DNA of 64,000 nt from Hydrogenophaga sp. PBL-H3 (GCF_010104355.1 NZ_CP044972.1:124001-188000), one strand, 5' to 3'; positions 18,761-27,201 are shown, counted from the stretch's first letter. Translations and numbers: made by a program. The notes: generated from the letters alone by a model not told the origin.

Positions 18761-19317
18761 GCGAAGCGCTGATTCACGTGAAACCCCAGAACGTCCTCAT
18801 CCTGCCCGGCTGGCAGAACAGCGGCCCCGACCACTGGCAAAGCCGCTGGGAAGCGGCACACGGCTACCGTCGGGTGGACCAGCACGACTGGCTGCAGCCC
18901 CGCCGTGGCGACTGGATCGCCCGACTGGAGGAGGTGCTGTTCACCTGTGACGAACCCGCCGTGCTCGTAGCCCACAGCCTGGGTTGCCTGCACACGGCGG
19001 CCTGGGCCGCGCACTCGCAGAACACTGCGCGGGTGAAAGCCGCGCTGCTCGTTGCACCCGGCGACGCCGAGCGCGAGGAAATGCGCCCAGTGCTGCCCAG
19101 CTGGTCGCCCATTCCCATGCATCGCCTGCCGTTCCCCAGCGTGCTGGTGGGCAGCCGCAACGACCCGTATTGCAGCTTCGAGCGCGTGCAGGCACTGGCC
19201 GCCGCCTGGGGCTCGCGCTTCGTCGATCTGGGCGAGGCCGGTCACATCAACGCCGAGTCCGGCCTGGGCGACTGGCCGGCCGGCCACGCGGTGCTCGCCG
19301 AACTCATGAACCTCTGA
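18757..19317 (+). CDS. RBBP9/YdeN family serine hydrolase
   Basis: A 186-residue compact alpha/beta hydrolase. The ILPGWQNSGPDHWQSRWE start is the RBBP9/YdeN signature, the nucleophile serine lies in VAHSLGCLH, the aspartate in SRNDPYC and the histidine in GHINAESGLGDWP. The start is GTG at 18757, overlapping the parA stop (GTGA), so parA, this gene and parB (17 bases later) form one operon. Bacterial members are carboxylesterases with unknown natural substrates. Its constant position between parA and parB in related genera is suggestive but unexplained. A degenerate parS lies near its start (18770-18785). Confidence 0.88.
   Translation: MSEALIHVKPQNVLILPGWQNSGPDHWQSRWEAAHGYRRVDQHDWLQPRRGDWIARLEEVLFTCDEPAVLVAHSLGCLHTAAWAAHSQNTARVKAALLVAPGDAEREEMRPVLPSWSPIPMHRLPFPSVLVGSRNDPYCSFERVQALAAAWGSRFVDLGEAGHINAESGLGDWPAGHAVLAELMNL
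18770..18785. promoter_or_regulatory. Degenerate parS-like sequence
   Basis: TGATTCACGTGAAACC keeps the central TTCACGTGAAAC of parS but differs from the consensus at bases 3 and 16. It lies at the start of the hydrolase gene, directly after parA. It may be a weak ParB site or chance. Confidence 0.35.
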
Positions 19318-19334
19318 CTCTCGAAAGACGACCC

Positions 19335-20249
19335 ATGGTCACCAAAAAACCCAAGGGCCTCGGCCGTGGACTCGAAGCCCTGCTGGGCCCCAAAGTGTTG
19401 GACGTTGCACCGGTTGAGCCCGGCAGCCTGCCCTCCAACCTGCCGCTCACCGAGCTGGTGGCGGGCCAGTACCAGCCGCGCACGCGCATGGACGAGGGCG
19501 CACTCTACGAGCTGGCCGAGAGCATCAAGGCCCAGGGGGTGATGCAGCCGATCCTGGTGCGCAAGCTGGCCGGCGGCCCGAACGCCGGCAAGTTCGAGAT
19601 CATTGCCGGCGAGCGCCGCTTCCGCGCCTCGAAGCTGGCCGGGCTGGACAGCGTGCCTGTGCTGGTGCGCGACGTGCCCGACGAGTCGGCCGCCGCCATG
19701 GCGCTGATCGAGAACATCCAGCGCGAAGACCTCAACCCGCTGGAAGAAGCCCACGGCCTGCAACGCTTGGTGAAAGAGTTTGGGCTCACTCACGAACAGG
19801 CCGCCCAGGCGGTGGGCCGCTCGCGCAGCGCCGCCAGCAACCTGCTGCGCCTGCTGCAGCTGGCCGAGCCGGTGCAAACCATGCTGATGGCTGGCGACCT
19901 CGACATGGGCCACGCGCGCGCCTTGCTGGCGCTCGACAAGGCCAGCCAGATCACCGCCGGCAACCAGATCGCGGCGAAAAAAATGTCGGTGCGCGAGGCC
20001 GAGAGTCTGGTGAAGAAGCTCGGCGCCGAGTTCGCGCTGTCGCCTCAGAAGCTCAAGAAAGACAAGTCGCGCGACATCCGCCGCGTGGAAGAAGAGTTGT
20101 CCGACCTGTTGATGGCCGAGGTCGAGGTGCGCGTGAAGAAGCGCGTCAAGCGCCACGGCCGTGTTGAAGAAATGGGCGAACTGGCCATCCAGTTCGGCTC
20201 GTTGGACGAACTCAACGGCCTGATCGACAAGCTGCGCGGCGGCCGCTGA
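19335..20249 (+). CDS. parB: Chromosome partitioning CTPase/clamp ParB
   Basis: A 304-residue ParB. The basic N-terminus KKPKGLGRGLEALLG (4-18) stimulates ParA. GERRFRASK (92-100) is the CTP-binding box, followed by ALIENIQREDLNPLEEA and the HTH LTHEQAAQAVGRSRSAASNLLRLL. The C-terminal dimer domain ends VKRHGRVEEMGELAIQFGSLDELNGLIDKL. The chosen ATG at 19335 follows AAAGACG; the frame is open far upstream across the hydrolase gene. It binds the parS sites found in mnmG. Confidence 0.96.
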   Translation: MVTKKPKGLGRGLEALLGPKVLDVAPVEPGSLPSNLPLTELVAGQYQPRTRMDEGALYELAESIKAQGVMQPILVRKLAGGPNAGKFEIIAGERRFRASKLAGLDSVPVLVRDVPDESAAAMALIENIQREDLNPLEEAHGLQRLVKEFGLTHEQAAQAVGRSRSAASNLLRLLQLAEPVQTMLMAGDLDMGHARALLALDKASQITAGNQIAAKKMSVREAESLVKKLGAEFALSPQKLKKDKSRDIRRVEEELSDLLMAEVEVRVKKRVKRHGRVEEMGELAIQFGSLDELNGLIDKLRGGR

Positions 20250-20257
20250 GCGCGAAC

Positions 20258-21220
20258 TCAGCCCCGGTTGCCACGTTCGTTGCCGCGTCCGGGCTCTTCG
20301 TCCTCCAGCCGGCGCTGACGGGGCTGGCGGTCCTGCCCACCGCCACCGCGGTTGGACGGCTCCATGCGGGGTTGCTCGACCCGCTCCCTGGGTTGCATCT
20401 GCGGTTGGCGCTGCATCTCGACCCTGGGTTCGGGCGCCGCGCGTTGTTCGGACCGGCGTTGTTCATAGGCGCGGCGATCCGGCGCTGGCGCCATGCGTTC
20501 CTCGGACCGGGGCTGGTACTGGGGCTGGGCCCGTTCCATCCGCTCGGGCCGCTCCATGCGTTCGACCCGTTCGGGTCGCTCGGGTCGTTCGGGTCGTTCC
20601 ATCCGCTCAGGCCTGCGCACGTCCTCCCGTTCCCGGGGGCTGGGTGCCACCCGTTGCGGCTGCGCAAGCTGTTGGCGCACCACCGGCTCGCGCGGCTGGT
20701 AGCGGTATTTCTCGGAACGGATGTTGTCCTGCTGCTCGGCCTGCGGGTAGCGGCCCTGCGGGTAGTTGCGCTGGTAGTCGGGCAGGGGCGCGGGCGCGGG
20801 GGCCTTGTTGCGGTCCCAGCGGTCCCAGCCGCTGCGTTGCCGCTCCCAGTCGCGGCCCCAGCGCTCGTTCCAGCGCGGCGGCGCATCGGCGCGCCAGTAG
20901 GTGAAATACACCGGTGGGCGGCGGTAGTAGCGCACGGGCACGCGCAGCAGGTAGACGGGCACGTACACGGGCTCCATCAGGCGCCATGGGCCGTTGTACC
21001 AGCTGCTGTAGTACCAGTCGTCGTCCTCGAAGACCCAGTACAGGCCGTCGTAGAAGAAGAAGTTGCCCGGGGCCTGGGGCGCGTAGTACACCGGGTAACC
21101 CGGCACGCGCTGCAGCTGGGGGTACACCGGCAGGTTGATGCCGATGCTCACGGAGATCTGGGCCTGGGCTGTGGGGACCTGCAGCAACAGGAGTGGCAAG
21201 GCAAGAAGCAGATGGCGCAT
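20258..21220 (-). CDS. Secreted low-complexity protein rich in RPER repeats
   Basis: A 320-residue unknown protein. A signal peptide (RHLLLALPLLLLQVPTAQAQ) leads to a compact tyrosine/tryptophan/proline-rich part (residues about 20-125, such as YPVYYAPQAPGNFFFYDGLYW and WYYSSWYNGPWRL). The rest is disordered and charged, with a run of imperfect R-P-E-R-x-E-R repeats near residues 200-240 and glutamine/arginine-rich sequence to the end. GGAGG eight bases before ATG 21220 sets the start. Similar YxxPQ-type envelope proteins are common in Burkholderiales and have no known function. It converges on parB with an eight-base gap. Confidence 0.7.
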   Translation of the reverse strand: MRHLLLALPLLLLQVPTAQAQISVSIGINLPVYPQLQRVPGYPVYYAPQAPGNFFFYDGLYWVFEDDDWYYSSWYNGPWRLMEPVYVPVYLLRVPVRYYRRPPVYFTYWRADAPPRWNERWGRDWERQRSGWDRWDRNKAPAPAPLPDYQRNYPQGRYPQAEQQDNIRSEKYRYQPREPVVRQQLAQPQRVAPSPREREDVRRPERMERPERPERPERVERMERPERMERAQPQYQPRSEERMAPAPDRRAYEQRRSEQRAAPEPRVEMQRQPQMQPRERVEQPRMEPSNRGGGGQDRQPRQRRLEDEEPGRGNERGNRG

Positions 21221-21355
21221 GTGGGCCTCCATTCAACGGTTCGCGTCGCGCCTGGGCCCTGTCGCGGAATGCAGCGAGCCGGCGCGAGCCGACTGTAGAA
21301 CATACGCCAGCCAGCGCACGCGGTCCATGCGCTGGCACACACACCGCCTGCCGGG

Positions 21356-21688
21356 TCAATCCCCGGTCTTGACCACCGTGCTCGGTCCGTGGGTGCGGAC
21401 CGACTCCATGCCGGCGCGGCGTGCGGCCGCCGTCTTGTACATCTGGCTGGTGCCGATGATCTGGTGGTTCGCGGCCTTGAGATTGAAATAGAACCGGCCG
21501 TCCGAGGCGTCGCTGTGCGTGTAGGCGGATTCGTTGGTGCTGTTCTTCTGGACCGAGGCGATTCCATTGTCGGCGCCAGCGCGCGTCTCGTAGAGTTCGC
21601 TGCGCAGAACGACCTCGCCGTTTGCCTCCTTCAGGGCAAACGAATACTGGCCCTTGTCGTTCCTGTTCAGTTCGTACCAACCTGCCAT
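21356..21688 (-). CDS. YegP family protein with two DUF1508 repeats
   Basis: A 110-residue protein with two copies of the DUF1508 unit: GWYELNRNDKGQYSFALKEANGEVVLRSELY and, after about 50 residues, DGRFYFNLKAANHQIIGTSQMY. Each ends in the A-A-R-x-GMESV-type helix. E. coli YegP and Shewanella SO3888 share this tandem beta-beta-beta-alpha layout. Its cellular role is unknown. GGAGG sits four bases before the ATG. It is monocistronic. Confidence 0.88.
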   Translation of the reverse strand: MAGWYELNRNDKGQYSFALKEANGEVVLRSELYETRAGADNGIASVQKNSTNESAYTHSDASDGRFYFNLKAANHQIIGTSQMYKTAAARRAGMESVRTHGPSTVVKTGD

Positions 21689-21790
21689 ATGACCTCCGTG
21701 CCTTGGTGAAAAGAGAGGTTCATCGTAGGCCGTTCATGGCGTTCGTGCGGCCTGCGACACCGCAGGTCCGGCACCGCAGGGGGCGCCCGC

Positions 21791-22729
21791 TCAAGCCCTC
21801 CAGCGACTGTCCCGAAGGAACCCCACCAGCAGCCGGTTGCGCGCCAGCGCCATGCGCTCGGGCGCGCCGATGGCCGTGATGTGCGAGCCGAACTTGGTCT
21901 GAGGTGTCCACAGCGGCAACACGCGCAACAGGCGGCCAGTGGCCAGTTCGTCCTGACACAGGTAGTCGGGCAGGAGTGCAATGCCCAGACCCGACAGCGC
22001 CGCTTCGGCCACGGCTTCGGGGTTGTCCACGTGGTACCGGCCACCCACGCGCACCTGCTGCGCGACGAGGCCGGGTGCGGCTTCGCCGCAGGGCAGCAAG
22101 GTCCACACATCGTCGGCGCTCTCGCGCCAGTAGCACAGGCAGTTGTGGCCCCGCAGATCGTCGGGTACCGAGGGCACACCGTGCGCAGCCAGGTAGGCCG
22201 GTGAGGCGGCGAGCAGCCAGCCCACGGGCGCAATCTGCACGGCGCTGAGCTCCTGCAGGGAATGGGCGGTCCAGCGCAGGGCGACATCGATGCGTTCGCT
22301 GCCGATGTCGAGCATGCGGTCCACCAGCTGAAGCTCCACCTCGATGGAGGGATGCATGCGCAGGAACTCCGGCAACTGCTTGGCCAGCACGCGTTGTCCC
22401 CAGGACACCGGGGCCGTCATGCGGATGCGCCCGCTCACCTCGGAGCGCAGCGCACGCAGCCGCTCCTCGCCCGCCAGCATCTCGCCGAGTGCGCGCCGCG
22501 CGTAGTCCACATACGCCTCGCCCGCGGGCGTGAGCGCCACCTTGCGCGTGCTGCGGCTGAACAGCGTGGCCTGCACCTTGTGCTCCAGCTGGGCAACGCG
22601 CTTGCTCACCACGCTCTTGTCCAGGCCCAGTTCGTCCGCAGCACCGCTCACGCTGAGCCGGTCGGCTACCTTGAGAAAGGCCGTGAGCATGTCGGAGGAG
22701 ATGGAGGCAGCGAGGGGCGAGGGCGTCAC
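21791..22729 (-). CDS. LysR family transcriptional regulator
   Basis: A LysR-type regulator of about 312 residues. The winged HTH is near the start (TAFLKVADRLSVSGAADELGLDKSVVSKRVAQLE) and is followed by the usual substrate-binding halves (SGRIRMTAPVSWGQRVLAKQLPEF, EAALSGLGIALLPDYL). GTG 22729 is preferred because it gives the family-length leader; GTG 22777 and ATG 22690 are alternatives, and none has a clear ribosome site. It is transcribed away from the GST-CmcJ pair, with a gap of about 70-120 bases, and probably controls that pair. Confidence 0.87.
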   Translation of the reverse strand: MTPSPLAASISSDMLTAFLKVADRLSVSGAADELGLDKSVVSKRVAQLEHKVQATLFSRSTRKVALTPAGEAYVDYARRALGEMLAGEERLRALRSEVSGRIRMTAPVSWGQRVLAKQLPEFLRMHPSIEVELQLVDRMLDIGSERIDVALRWTAHSLQELSAVQIAPVGWLLAASPAYLAAHGVPSVPDDLRGHNCLCYWRESADDVWTLLPCGEAAPGLVAQQVRVGGRYHVDNPEAVAEAALSGLGIALLPDYLCQDELATGRLLRVLPLWTPQTKFGSHITAIGAPERMALARNRLLVGFLRDSRWRA

Positions 22730-22847
22730 GATTGTTGCCAGTCTGGACACAAACGGTTGGCATTCCAGCAGATGCACCCAGCGAAGTCAATGCCTAGACT
22801 GCGCGCAGGTGACCCTTCGATCACCGCCATAAAACACTGGAGACAAC

Positions 22848-23489
22848 ATGCAGATTCACGCCGACCCGATCACCATCAACTGCCGCAAGGTGCTCGCCGG
22901 ACTGGAGCTCATCGGCGCACCTTACGAGCTGGTCCATGTGGACTACTTCAAGGGAGAGCAGAAGGGCGAGCCCTACATGGCGATCAACCCCAACGCCTCG
23001 GTGCCCGCCATGGTCGATGGCGATCTGGTGCTCTGGGAATCCAATGCGATCCTGCAGTACGCCGCCGACCTGATGGGCAACGCCGCCTGCTACCCCACCG
23101 ACCTGCGTCAGCGCGCCGACATCAACCGCTGGCTGCTCTGGGAGTCCTCCAGCTGGTTCCCGAGCTGCTATGTCTACCTGGTTGAAAACTGCGTCAAACC
23201 CCTGCTGGGTGGGCAGCCCGATGCGAGTGTGCTGGAGACCAACGCCGCGCAGTTCCACAAGCTCGCCGACATTCTGGAAAAACGCCTCGACGGCCGCCGG
23301 TGGATCGTGGGCGACGGCCCCACCATCGCCGACATCGCGCTGGCTGCGCCCATGCACCTGCACGGCTGGCAGCGCCTCCCGCTGAACGAACACCCCCACC
23401 TGCGCCGCTGGCTCACCGAGAGCGTGGAGCAGCTGCCCAGCTGGCAAAAAACCTGGGTGGGCGAAGGCTTCACCACCCAGAAACAATGA
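22848..23489 (+). CDS. Glutathione S-transferase family protein
   Basis: A 213-residue cytosolic GST. The thioredoxin-like N-terminus (INCRKVLAGLELIGAPYELVHVDYFKGEQK) ends with the glutathione-binding VPAMVDGDLVLWESNAILQYAAD, whose ES pair binds the gamma-glutamyl group. The helical C-terminal domain carries the IVGDGPTIADIALAAPMHL N-capping motif. GGAGA precedes the ATG. A CmcJ/NvfI-type gene follows after 13 bases, so the two are co-transcribed. The LysR gene upstream faces away. Confidence 0.92.
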   Translation: MQIHADPITINCRKVLAGLELIGAPYELVHVDYFKGEQKGEPYMAINPNASVPAMVDGDLVLWESNAILQYAADLMGNAACYPTDLRQRADINRWLLWESSSWFPSCYVYLVENCVKPLLGGQPDASVLETNAAQFHKLADILEKRLDGRRWIVGDGPTIADIALAAPMHLHGWQRLPLNEHPHLRRWLTESVEQLPSWQKTWVGEGFTTQKQ

Positions 23490-23502
23490 ACACCGAGAGA
23501 CC

Positions 23503-24333
23503 ATGCAACGCCCGATGACAGCGACACCCCCCGTTCGAGCGACCCTCAACTACTCGGTCGACAACGGCGTCCCGCCGGACTACTACTTCTACGAGCCCGA
23601 CCCCGGCACCGTGCTCAATCCGCCGGGGACCGATTTGCAGGAGGTCAGCATCCACGACGCCTGGCCCGAGCGCGAGCGCCTGTCGCTCGACAAGGAAGGC
23701 TTCGAGCTGCACGACTTCGGCGCCGAGTTCACCCGCTTCGACGACGATGCCGCCGTGGTCTCGGCGTTCTACCCGCAGGTGGTGGACTTCGTGAAACGCC
23801 ACACTGGCGCGCGGCGAGTGGAGGTGTTCGATCACACCATCCGCAAGCGCCTGCCGGCCGACCTCAAGGCACAGACCACGGTGCAGCGCCCGGCCGTGCT
23901 GCTGGTGCACAGCGACTACACCGTCAACAGCGGCCCGCAGCGTGTGCGCGACATCCTGCCCGACGAGGCCGACGGCCTGTTGCAACGCCGGGTGGCTTTC
24001 TTCAATGTGTGGAAGCCGCTTTACCGCCGTGTCGAAGAACTACCGCTGGCCATGTGCGACGCCTCGACGCACGACGAGGGCGACATGCTGCGCATGGACC
24101 TCAAGTACCGCGAGCGCACAGGCGAGATCTACGTGATGCGCCACTCACCGCGCCACCGCTGGCTCTACTTCCCGCAGATGGAAGCGCACCAGGCGCTGTT
24201 GCTCAAGACCTACGACGCGGCCACCGATGGTCGGTGCCGTTTCATGGGCCACACCGCGTTCGAGCACCCGGACACAGCGCCCGACGCGCCCAAACGCGAG
24301 AGCATCGAGGTGCGGACCATGGCGTTCTTCTGA
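23503..24333 (+). CDS. CmcJ/NvfI family oxidoreductase-like protein
   Basis: A 276-residue protein of the CmcJ/NvfI/AsqJ-related family found in cephamycin and fungal natural-product clusters and in many bacteria. Conserved stretches are the N-terminal YYFYEPDPGT, HTIRKR, VLLVHSDYT with the HxD pair of the iron/2-oxoglutarate-type site, FFNVWKPL and the C-terminal histidine in MGHTAFEHPD. Some members are hydroxylases or accessory proteins for methoxylation. It is paired with a GST gene; the substrate is unknown. The name oxidoreductase follows the family and is not proof of activity. Confidence 0.75.
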   Translation: MQRPMTATPPVRATLNYSVDNGVPPDYYFYEPDPGTVLNPPGTDLQEVSIHDAWPERERLSLDKEGFELHDFGAEFTRFDDDAAVVSAFYPQVVDFVKRHTGARRVEVFDHTIRKRLPADLKAQTTVQRPAVLLVHSDYTVNSGPQRVRDILPDEADGLLQRRVAFFNVWKPLYRRVEELPLAMCDASTHDEGDMLRMDLKYRERTGEIYVMRHSPRHRWLYFPQMEAHQALLLKTYDAATDGRCRFMGHTAFEHPDTAPDAPKRESIEVRTMAFF

Positions 24334-24360
24334 AGCGGCCCGTGCGCGCAGGCCGTCGAC

Positions 24361-25785
24361 TCAGATCGGGAAGATCTTTCCCGGGTTCATGATGTTGTCC
24401 GGGTCGAGCGCGCGTTTGATGGTGCGCATCATGTCCACCGCGCCCGCACCGGCTTCGGTGAGCAAAAAGTCCATCTTGTGCAGGCCCACGCCGTGCTCGC
24501 CGGTGCAGGTGCCCTCTAGGCTGAGCGCGCGCGCCACGAGCTTGTGGTTGAGCTCCTCGGCCAGCGTGTGCTCCTCGGGCTTGGTGGGGTCGATCAGATA
24601 ACCGAAGTGGAAGTTGCCGTCGCCCACGTGGCCGACCAGGAAGTAGGGCAGGCCCGCCGCGTCGGCTTCCAGCACCGAATCGAGCAGGCAGTCGGCCAGG
24701 CGGCTGATGGGCACGCAGGTGTCGGTGGAGATCGCGCGGCAGCCCGGCTTGCTCTGGATGGCGGCGAAGTAGGCGTTGTGCCGTGCGGTCCACAGCCGCG
24801 TGCGTTCCTCGGGCGTGGTGGCCCACTCAAAGGCCTGGCCACCAAAGTCGGTTGCGATCTCCTGCACCGTCTCGGCCTGTTCCTTCACGCTCGCGGGTGA
24901 GCCGTGGAACTCCATCAGCAGCATGTTTTCTTCGCGCAGGCCGAGCTTGCTGTGCGCGTTGACCATGCGCACCGTGTTGTGGTCGATCAGCTCGCAGCGC
25001 GCGATCGGCACGCCGAGCTGGATCACCTGGATCACGGTGCGCACGGCGGCCTCGATGGTGGGGAAGGAGCAGGTCGCGGCCGAGATGGCCTCGGGCAGCG
25101 GGTAGAGCTTGAGCGTGACTTCGGTGATCACGCCCAGCGTGCCCTCGCTGCCCACCATCAGGCGCGTGAGGTCGTAGCCGGCCGACGACTTTTTGGCGCG
25201 CGTGCCGGTGCGGATGACCTCGCCCTGGGCGGTGACCACTTCGAGTGCCAGCACGTTCTCGCGCATGGTGCCGTAGCGCACGGCGTTCGTGCCGCTGGCG
25301 CGCGTGGCGCTCATGCCGCCAATCGACGCGTCCGCTCCCGGGTCGATCGGGAAGAACAGGCCCTCGCTCTTCACGGCCTCGTTCACCGCCTTGCGCGTCA
25401 CACCGGGCTGCACCGTCACGGTGAGGTCCTCGGCGTTGATGGACAGCACGCTGTTCATGCGGCTCACGTCGATGCTGATGCCGCCCTGCACCGCGAGCAG
25501 GTGGCCTTCGAGCGATGAGCCCACGCCGAACGGGATCACCGGCACGCGGTATTGGGCCGCCAGCTTCACCGCGTCGGCCACGTCTTGTGTGCTTTGCGCG
25601 AACACCACGGCGGCCGGCGGTGGCACCTCATAGACCGACTCGTCGCGCCCGTGCTGCTCGCGCACCACCAGGGCGGTGGAACACTGCGCACCAAAGCGCG
25701 ACTGCAGCGCTGCGATCAACTCGGGCGGCACCACCCGCTGGTGCACTTGCGGGGCGAGGTGGCTGTGGGCGGTGGGGGCGTTCAT
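24361..25785 (-). CDS. FAD-linked oxidase, D-lactate dehydrogenase (cytochrome)-like
   Basis: A 474-residue vanillyl-alcohol-oxidase-fold flavoprotein. The FAD-binding PCMH domain (about 50-230) shows PVIPFGVGSSLEGHL, DPGADASIGGMSATRASGTNAVRYG and LMVGSEGTLGVITEVTLKLYP. The C-terminal cap has GHVGDGNFHFGYLIDP and GTCTGEHGVGLHKMDFL. This pattern fits the Dld/GlcD group that oxidises D-2-hydroxy acids with cytochrome or quinone. No glcE/glcF genes accompany it, so D-lactate rather than glycolate is favoured. GGAGA lies before the ATG. Confidence 0.88.
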   Translation of the reverse strand: MNAPTAHSHLAPQVHQRVVPPELIAALQSRFGAQCSTALVVREQHGRDESVYEVPPPAAVVFAQSTQDVADAVKLAAQYRVPVIPFGVGSSLEGHLLAVQGGISIDVSRMNSVLSINAEDLTVTVQPGVTRKAVNEAVKSEGLFFPIDPGADASIGGMSATRASGTNAVRYGTMRENVLALEVVTAQGEVIRTGTRAKKSSAGYDLTRLMVGSEGTLGVITEVTLKLYPLPEAISAATCSFPTIEAAVRTVIQVIQLGVPIARCELIDHNTVRMVNAHSKLGLREENMLLMEFHGSPASVKEQAETVQEIATDFGGQAFEWATTPEERTRLWTARHNAYFAAIQSKPGCRAISTDTCVPISRLADCLLDSVLEADAAGLPYFLVGHVGDGNFHFGYLIDPTKPEEHTLAEELNHKLVARALSLEGTCTGEHGVGLHKMDFLLTEAGAGAVDMMRTIKRALDPDNIMNPGKIFPI

Positions 25786-25863
25786 GGGCTGTCTCCGGGC
25801 TGTTGGGTGCAGCCGGCCAGTTTAAGCCCGCAGCCCCGGGCCTGGTGCCGTTTGCGGGCCTGC

Positions 25864-26097
25864 TCAGCTGCGGGCTTTCCCGGCTTGCAGCAGGGCTGCC
25901 GGGGTGCGGTTGATCCGCGTGTTGCCGGTGGTGCTGGTGTTGCCAGCGGCGCCCGTGAGGCTGGTGGCCTGCCCGGTGATGCGGGCGGCGTGCGCCGTTG
26001 GAACGCTCGCCATGCCGGCCAGGCCCAGGGTGCAGGCGGCGAGCAGTTGCACGCTGCGGGCTTCAAAGTCGGCGAGTCGTTGTCGGCGTTGCGTCAT
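25864..26097 (-). CDS. Small secreted or membrane-anchored protein of unknown function
   Basis: A 77-residue predicted protein supported by AGGAGA seven bases before its ATG and by a signal-like hydrophobic segment, LLAACTLGLAGMASVPTAHA, after a basic start (TQRRQRLADFEAR). The remainder is short and rich in glycine, threonine and asparagine (ITGQATSLTGAAGNTSTTGNTRINRTP), so the mature part would be about 38 residues. No family is recognised. Its upstream region is shared with the divergent cobalamin adenosyltransferase gene. Confidence 0.5.
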   Translation of the reverse strand: MTQRRQRLADFEARSVQLLAACTLGLAGMASVPTAHAARITGQATSLTGAAGNTSTTGNTRINRTPAALLQAGKARS

Positions 26098-26278
26098 CGG
26101 GGTCTCCTGAGAGTGGAACAGGTGGTCATTACCGCCTTCAACGGCGATCGAAGCCAGCGTTCTTGCCTCGCGTTGCCTCGCTCACATCACCCTTGCCTCA
26201 GACACATTTCCCTGCACTCCGTTACGGCAAGTCAAAGTTGCACAATCCAGCAACCCCCTCCAATTCAAGGACATCCCT

Positions 26279-26845
26279 ATGGGCAACCGCCTCACCCAGA
26301 TCGCCACCCGCACCGGCGACGCCGGCACCACCGGGCTGGGCGACAACACCCGCGTCTCCAAGAACAGCCTGCGCGTGCACGCCATGGGTGACGTGGACGA
26401 ACTCAACTCCCACATCGGCGTGCTGCTCTGCGAAGACATGGCGCCCGATGTGCGCACCCTGCTGGTGGAGATCCAGCACCAGCTCTTCAATCTCGGCGGC
26501 GAGCTGTCCATCCCCGGCTACGAGCTGCTCAAGCCCGAAGCCGTGCTCGCGCTCGACGAAGCCCTGGCCACCCACAACGAAACCCTGCCGCGCCTGCAAG
26601 AGTTCATCCTGCCCGCCGGCACCCGCGCAGCCAGCCAGGCCCACGTGTGCCGCACCGTGGCACGCCGCGCCGAACGCGCCGTTGTGGCGCTGGGCAACGA
26701 AGAAGCCCTGAAGGACACACCGCGCCAGTACCTCAACCGCCTGAGCGACCTGATGTTCGTGCTGGCCCGCGTGCTCAACCGCATGAACGGCGGCGACGAC
26801 GTGTACTGGAAGAGCGAGCGCATGGCCAAGGGCGCGGCCGAATGA
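26279..26845 (+). CDS. Cob(I)yrinic acid a,c-diamide adenosyltransferase, PduO type
   Basis: A 188-residue ATP:cob(I)alamin adenosyltransferase of the PduO/MMAB type, which makes the coenzyme-B12 form used by radical enzymes. The ATP-binding RTGDAGTTGLGDNTRVSK is at residues 11-28, and the active-site helix PRQYLNRLSDLMFVLARVLN is near the C-terminus, with the conserved RLSD-F-AR pattern. AAGGA lies before the ATG. It overlaps the next gene by ATGA. No B12-dependent enzyme is encoded nearby and no cobalamin riboswitch was seen upstream. Confidence 0.93.
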   Translation: MGNRLTQIATRTGDAGTTGLGDNTRVSKNSLRVHAMGDVDELNSHIGVLLCEDMAPDVRTLLVEIQHQLFNLGGELSIPGYELLKPEAVLALDEALATHNETLPRLQEFILPAGTRAASQAHVCRTVARRAERAVVALGNEEALKDTPRQYLNRLSDLMFVLARVLNRMNGGDDVYWKSERMAKGAAE

Positions 26846-27201
26846 AAGCCGCGCTGATCACGGCAGCCTGCGTGGCAGCCGTGCTGTCCTTCGCCGTCTC
26901 GGCACAAAGCAAGCCCCCAGCCAAGGCCGCCACGCAGGCCGACCAGGTGACGCTGGTCTGCGAAGCGGTCTACCTGCCCGCCCGCACCACCTGGACCCGC
27001 ACGGTCCGCATCGGCTACGACAAGAAGCGCGTGCGCTCGGTGCAGATCGACGGCGTGCCGGTCTACACCTTTGCGATCCAGGAGACGGTGATCCTCACCG
27101 CCATCGACAACGAACGCATCCAGATCGACACGGCAGCACAAACCTGGAGCAGCGACTTCCGGGGGCAGGCGACCGCGATGGGGCGGTGTGAGCGGGTTTG
27201 A
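26842..27201 (+). CDS. Conserved secreted protein of unknown function
   Basis: A 119-residue protein with a signal peptide (KAALITAACVAAVLSFAVSAQ) and a mature part that looks beta-rich (VTLVCEAVYLPARTTWTRTVRIGYD, VQIDGVPVYTFAIQETVILTAID). One cysteine pair remains (VCEAV, GRCERV), which could form a disulfide in the periplasm. It starts inside the stop of the adenosyltransferase gene (ATGA), so the two are translationally coupled, although a functional link is not evident. No family was recognised. Confidence 0.65.
   Translation: MKAALITAACVAAVLSFAVSAQSKPPAKAATQADQVTLVCEAVYLPARTTWTRTVRIGYDKKRVRSVQIDGVPVYTFAIQETVILTAIDNERIQIDTAAQTWSSDFRGQATAMGRCERV

Noticed and set aside
20490..20625. Tandem-looking repeats of about 9-12 bases considered as a regulatory array
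   Set aside because: They are explained by the RPER amino-acid repeats of the secreted protein.
26098..26278. Cobalamin riboswitch before the adenosyltransferase gene
   Set aside because: No B12 box or multi-stem structure could be recognised in the 180-base leader.
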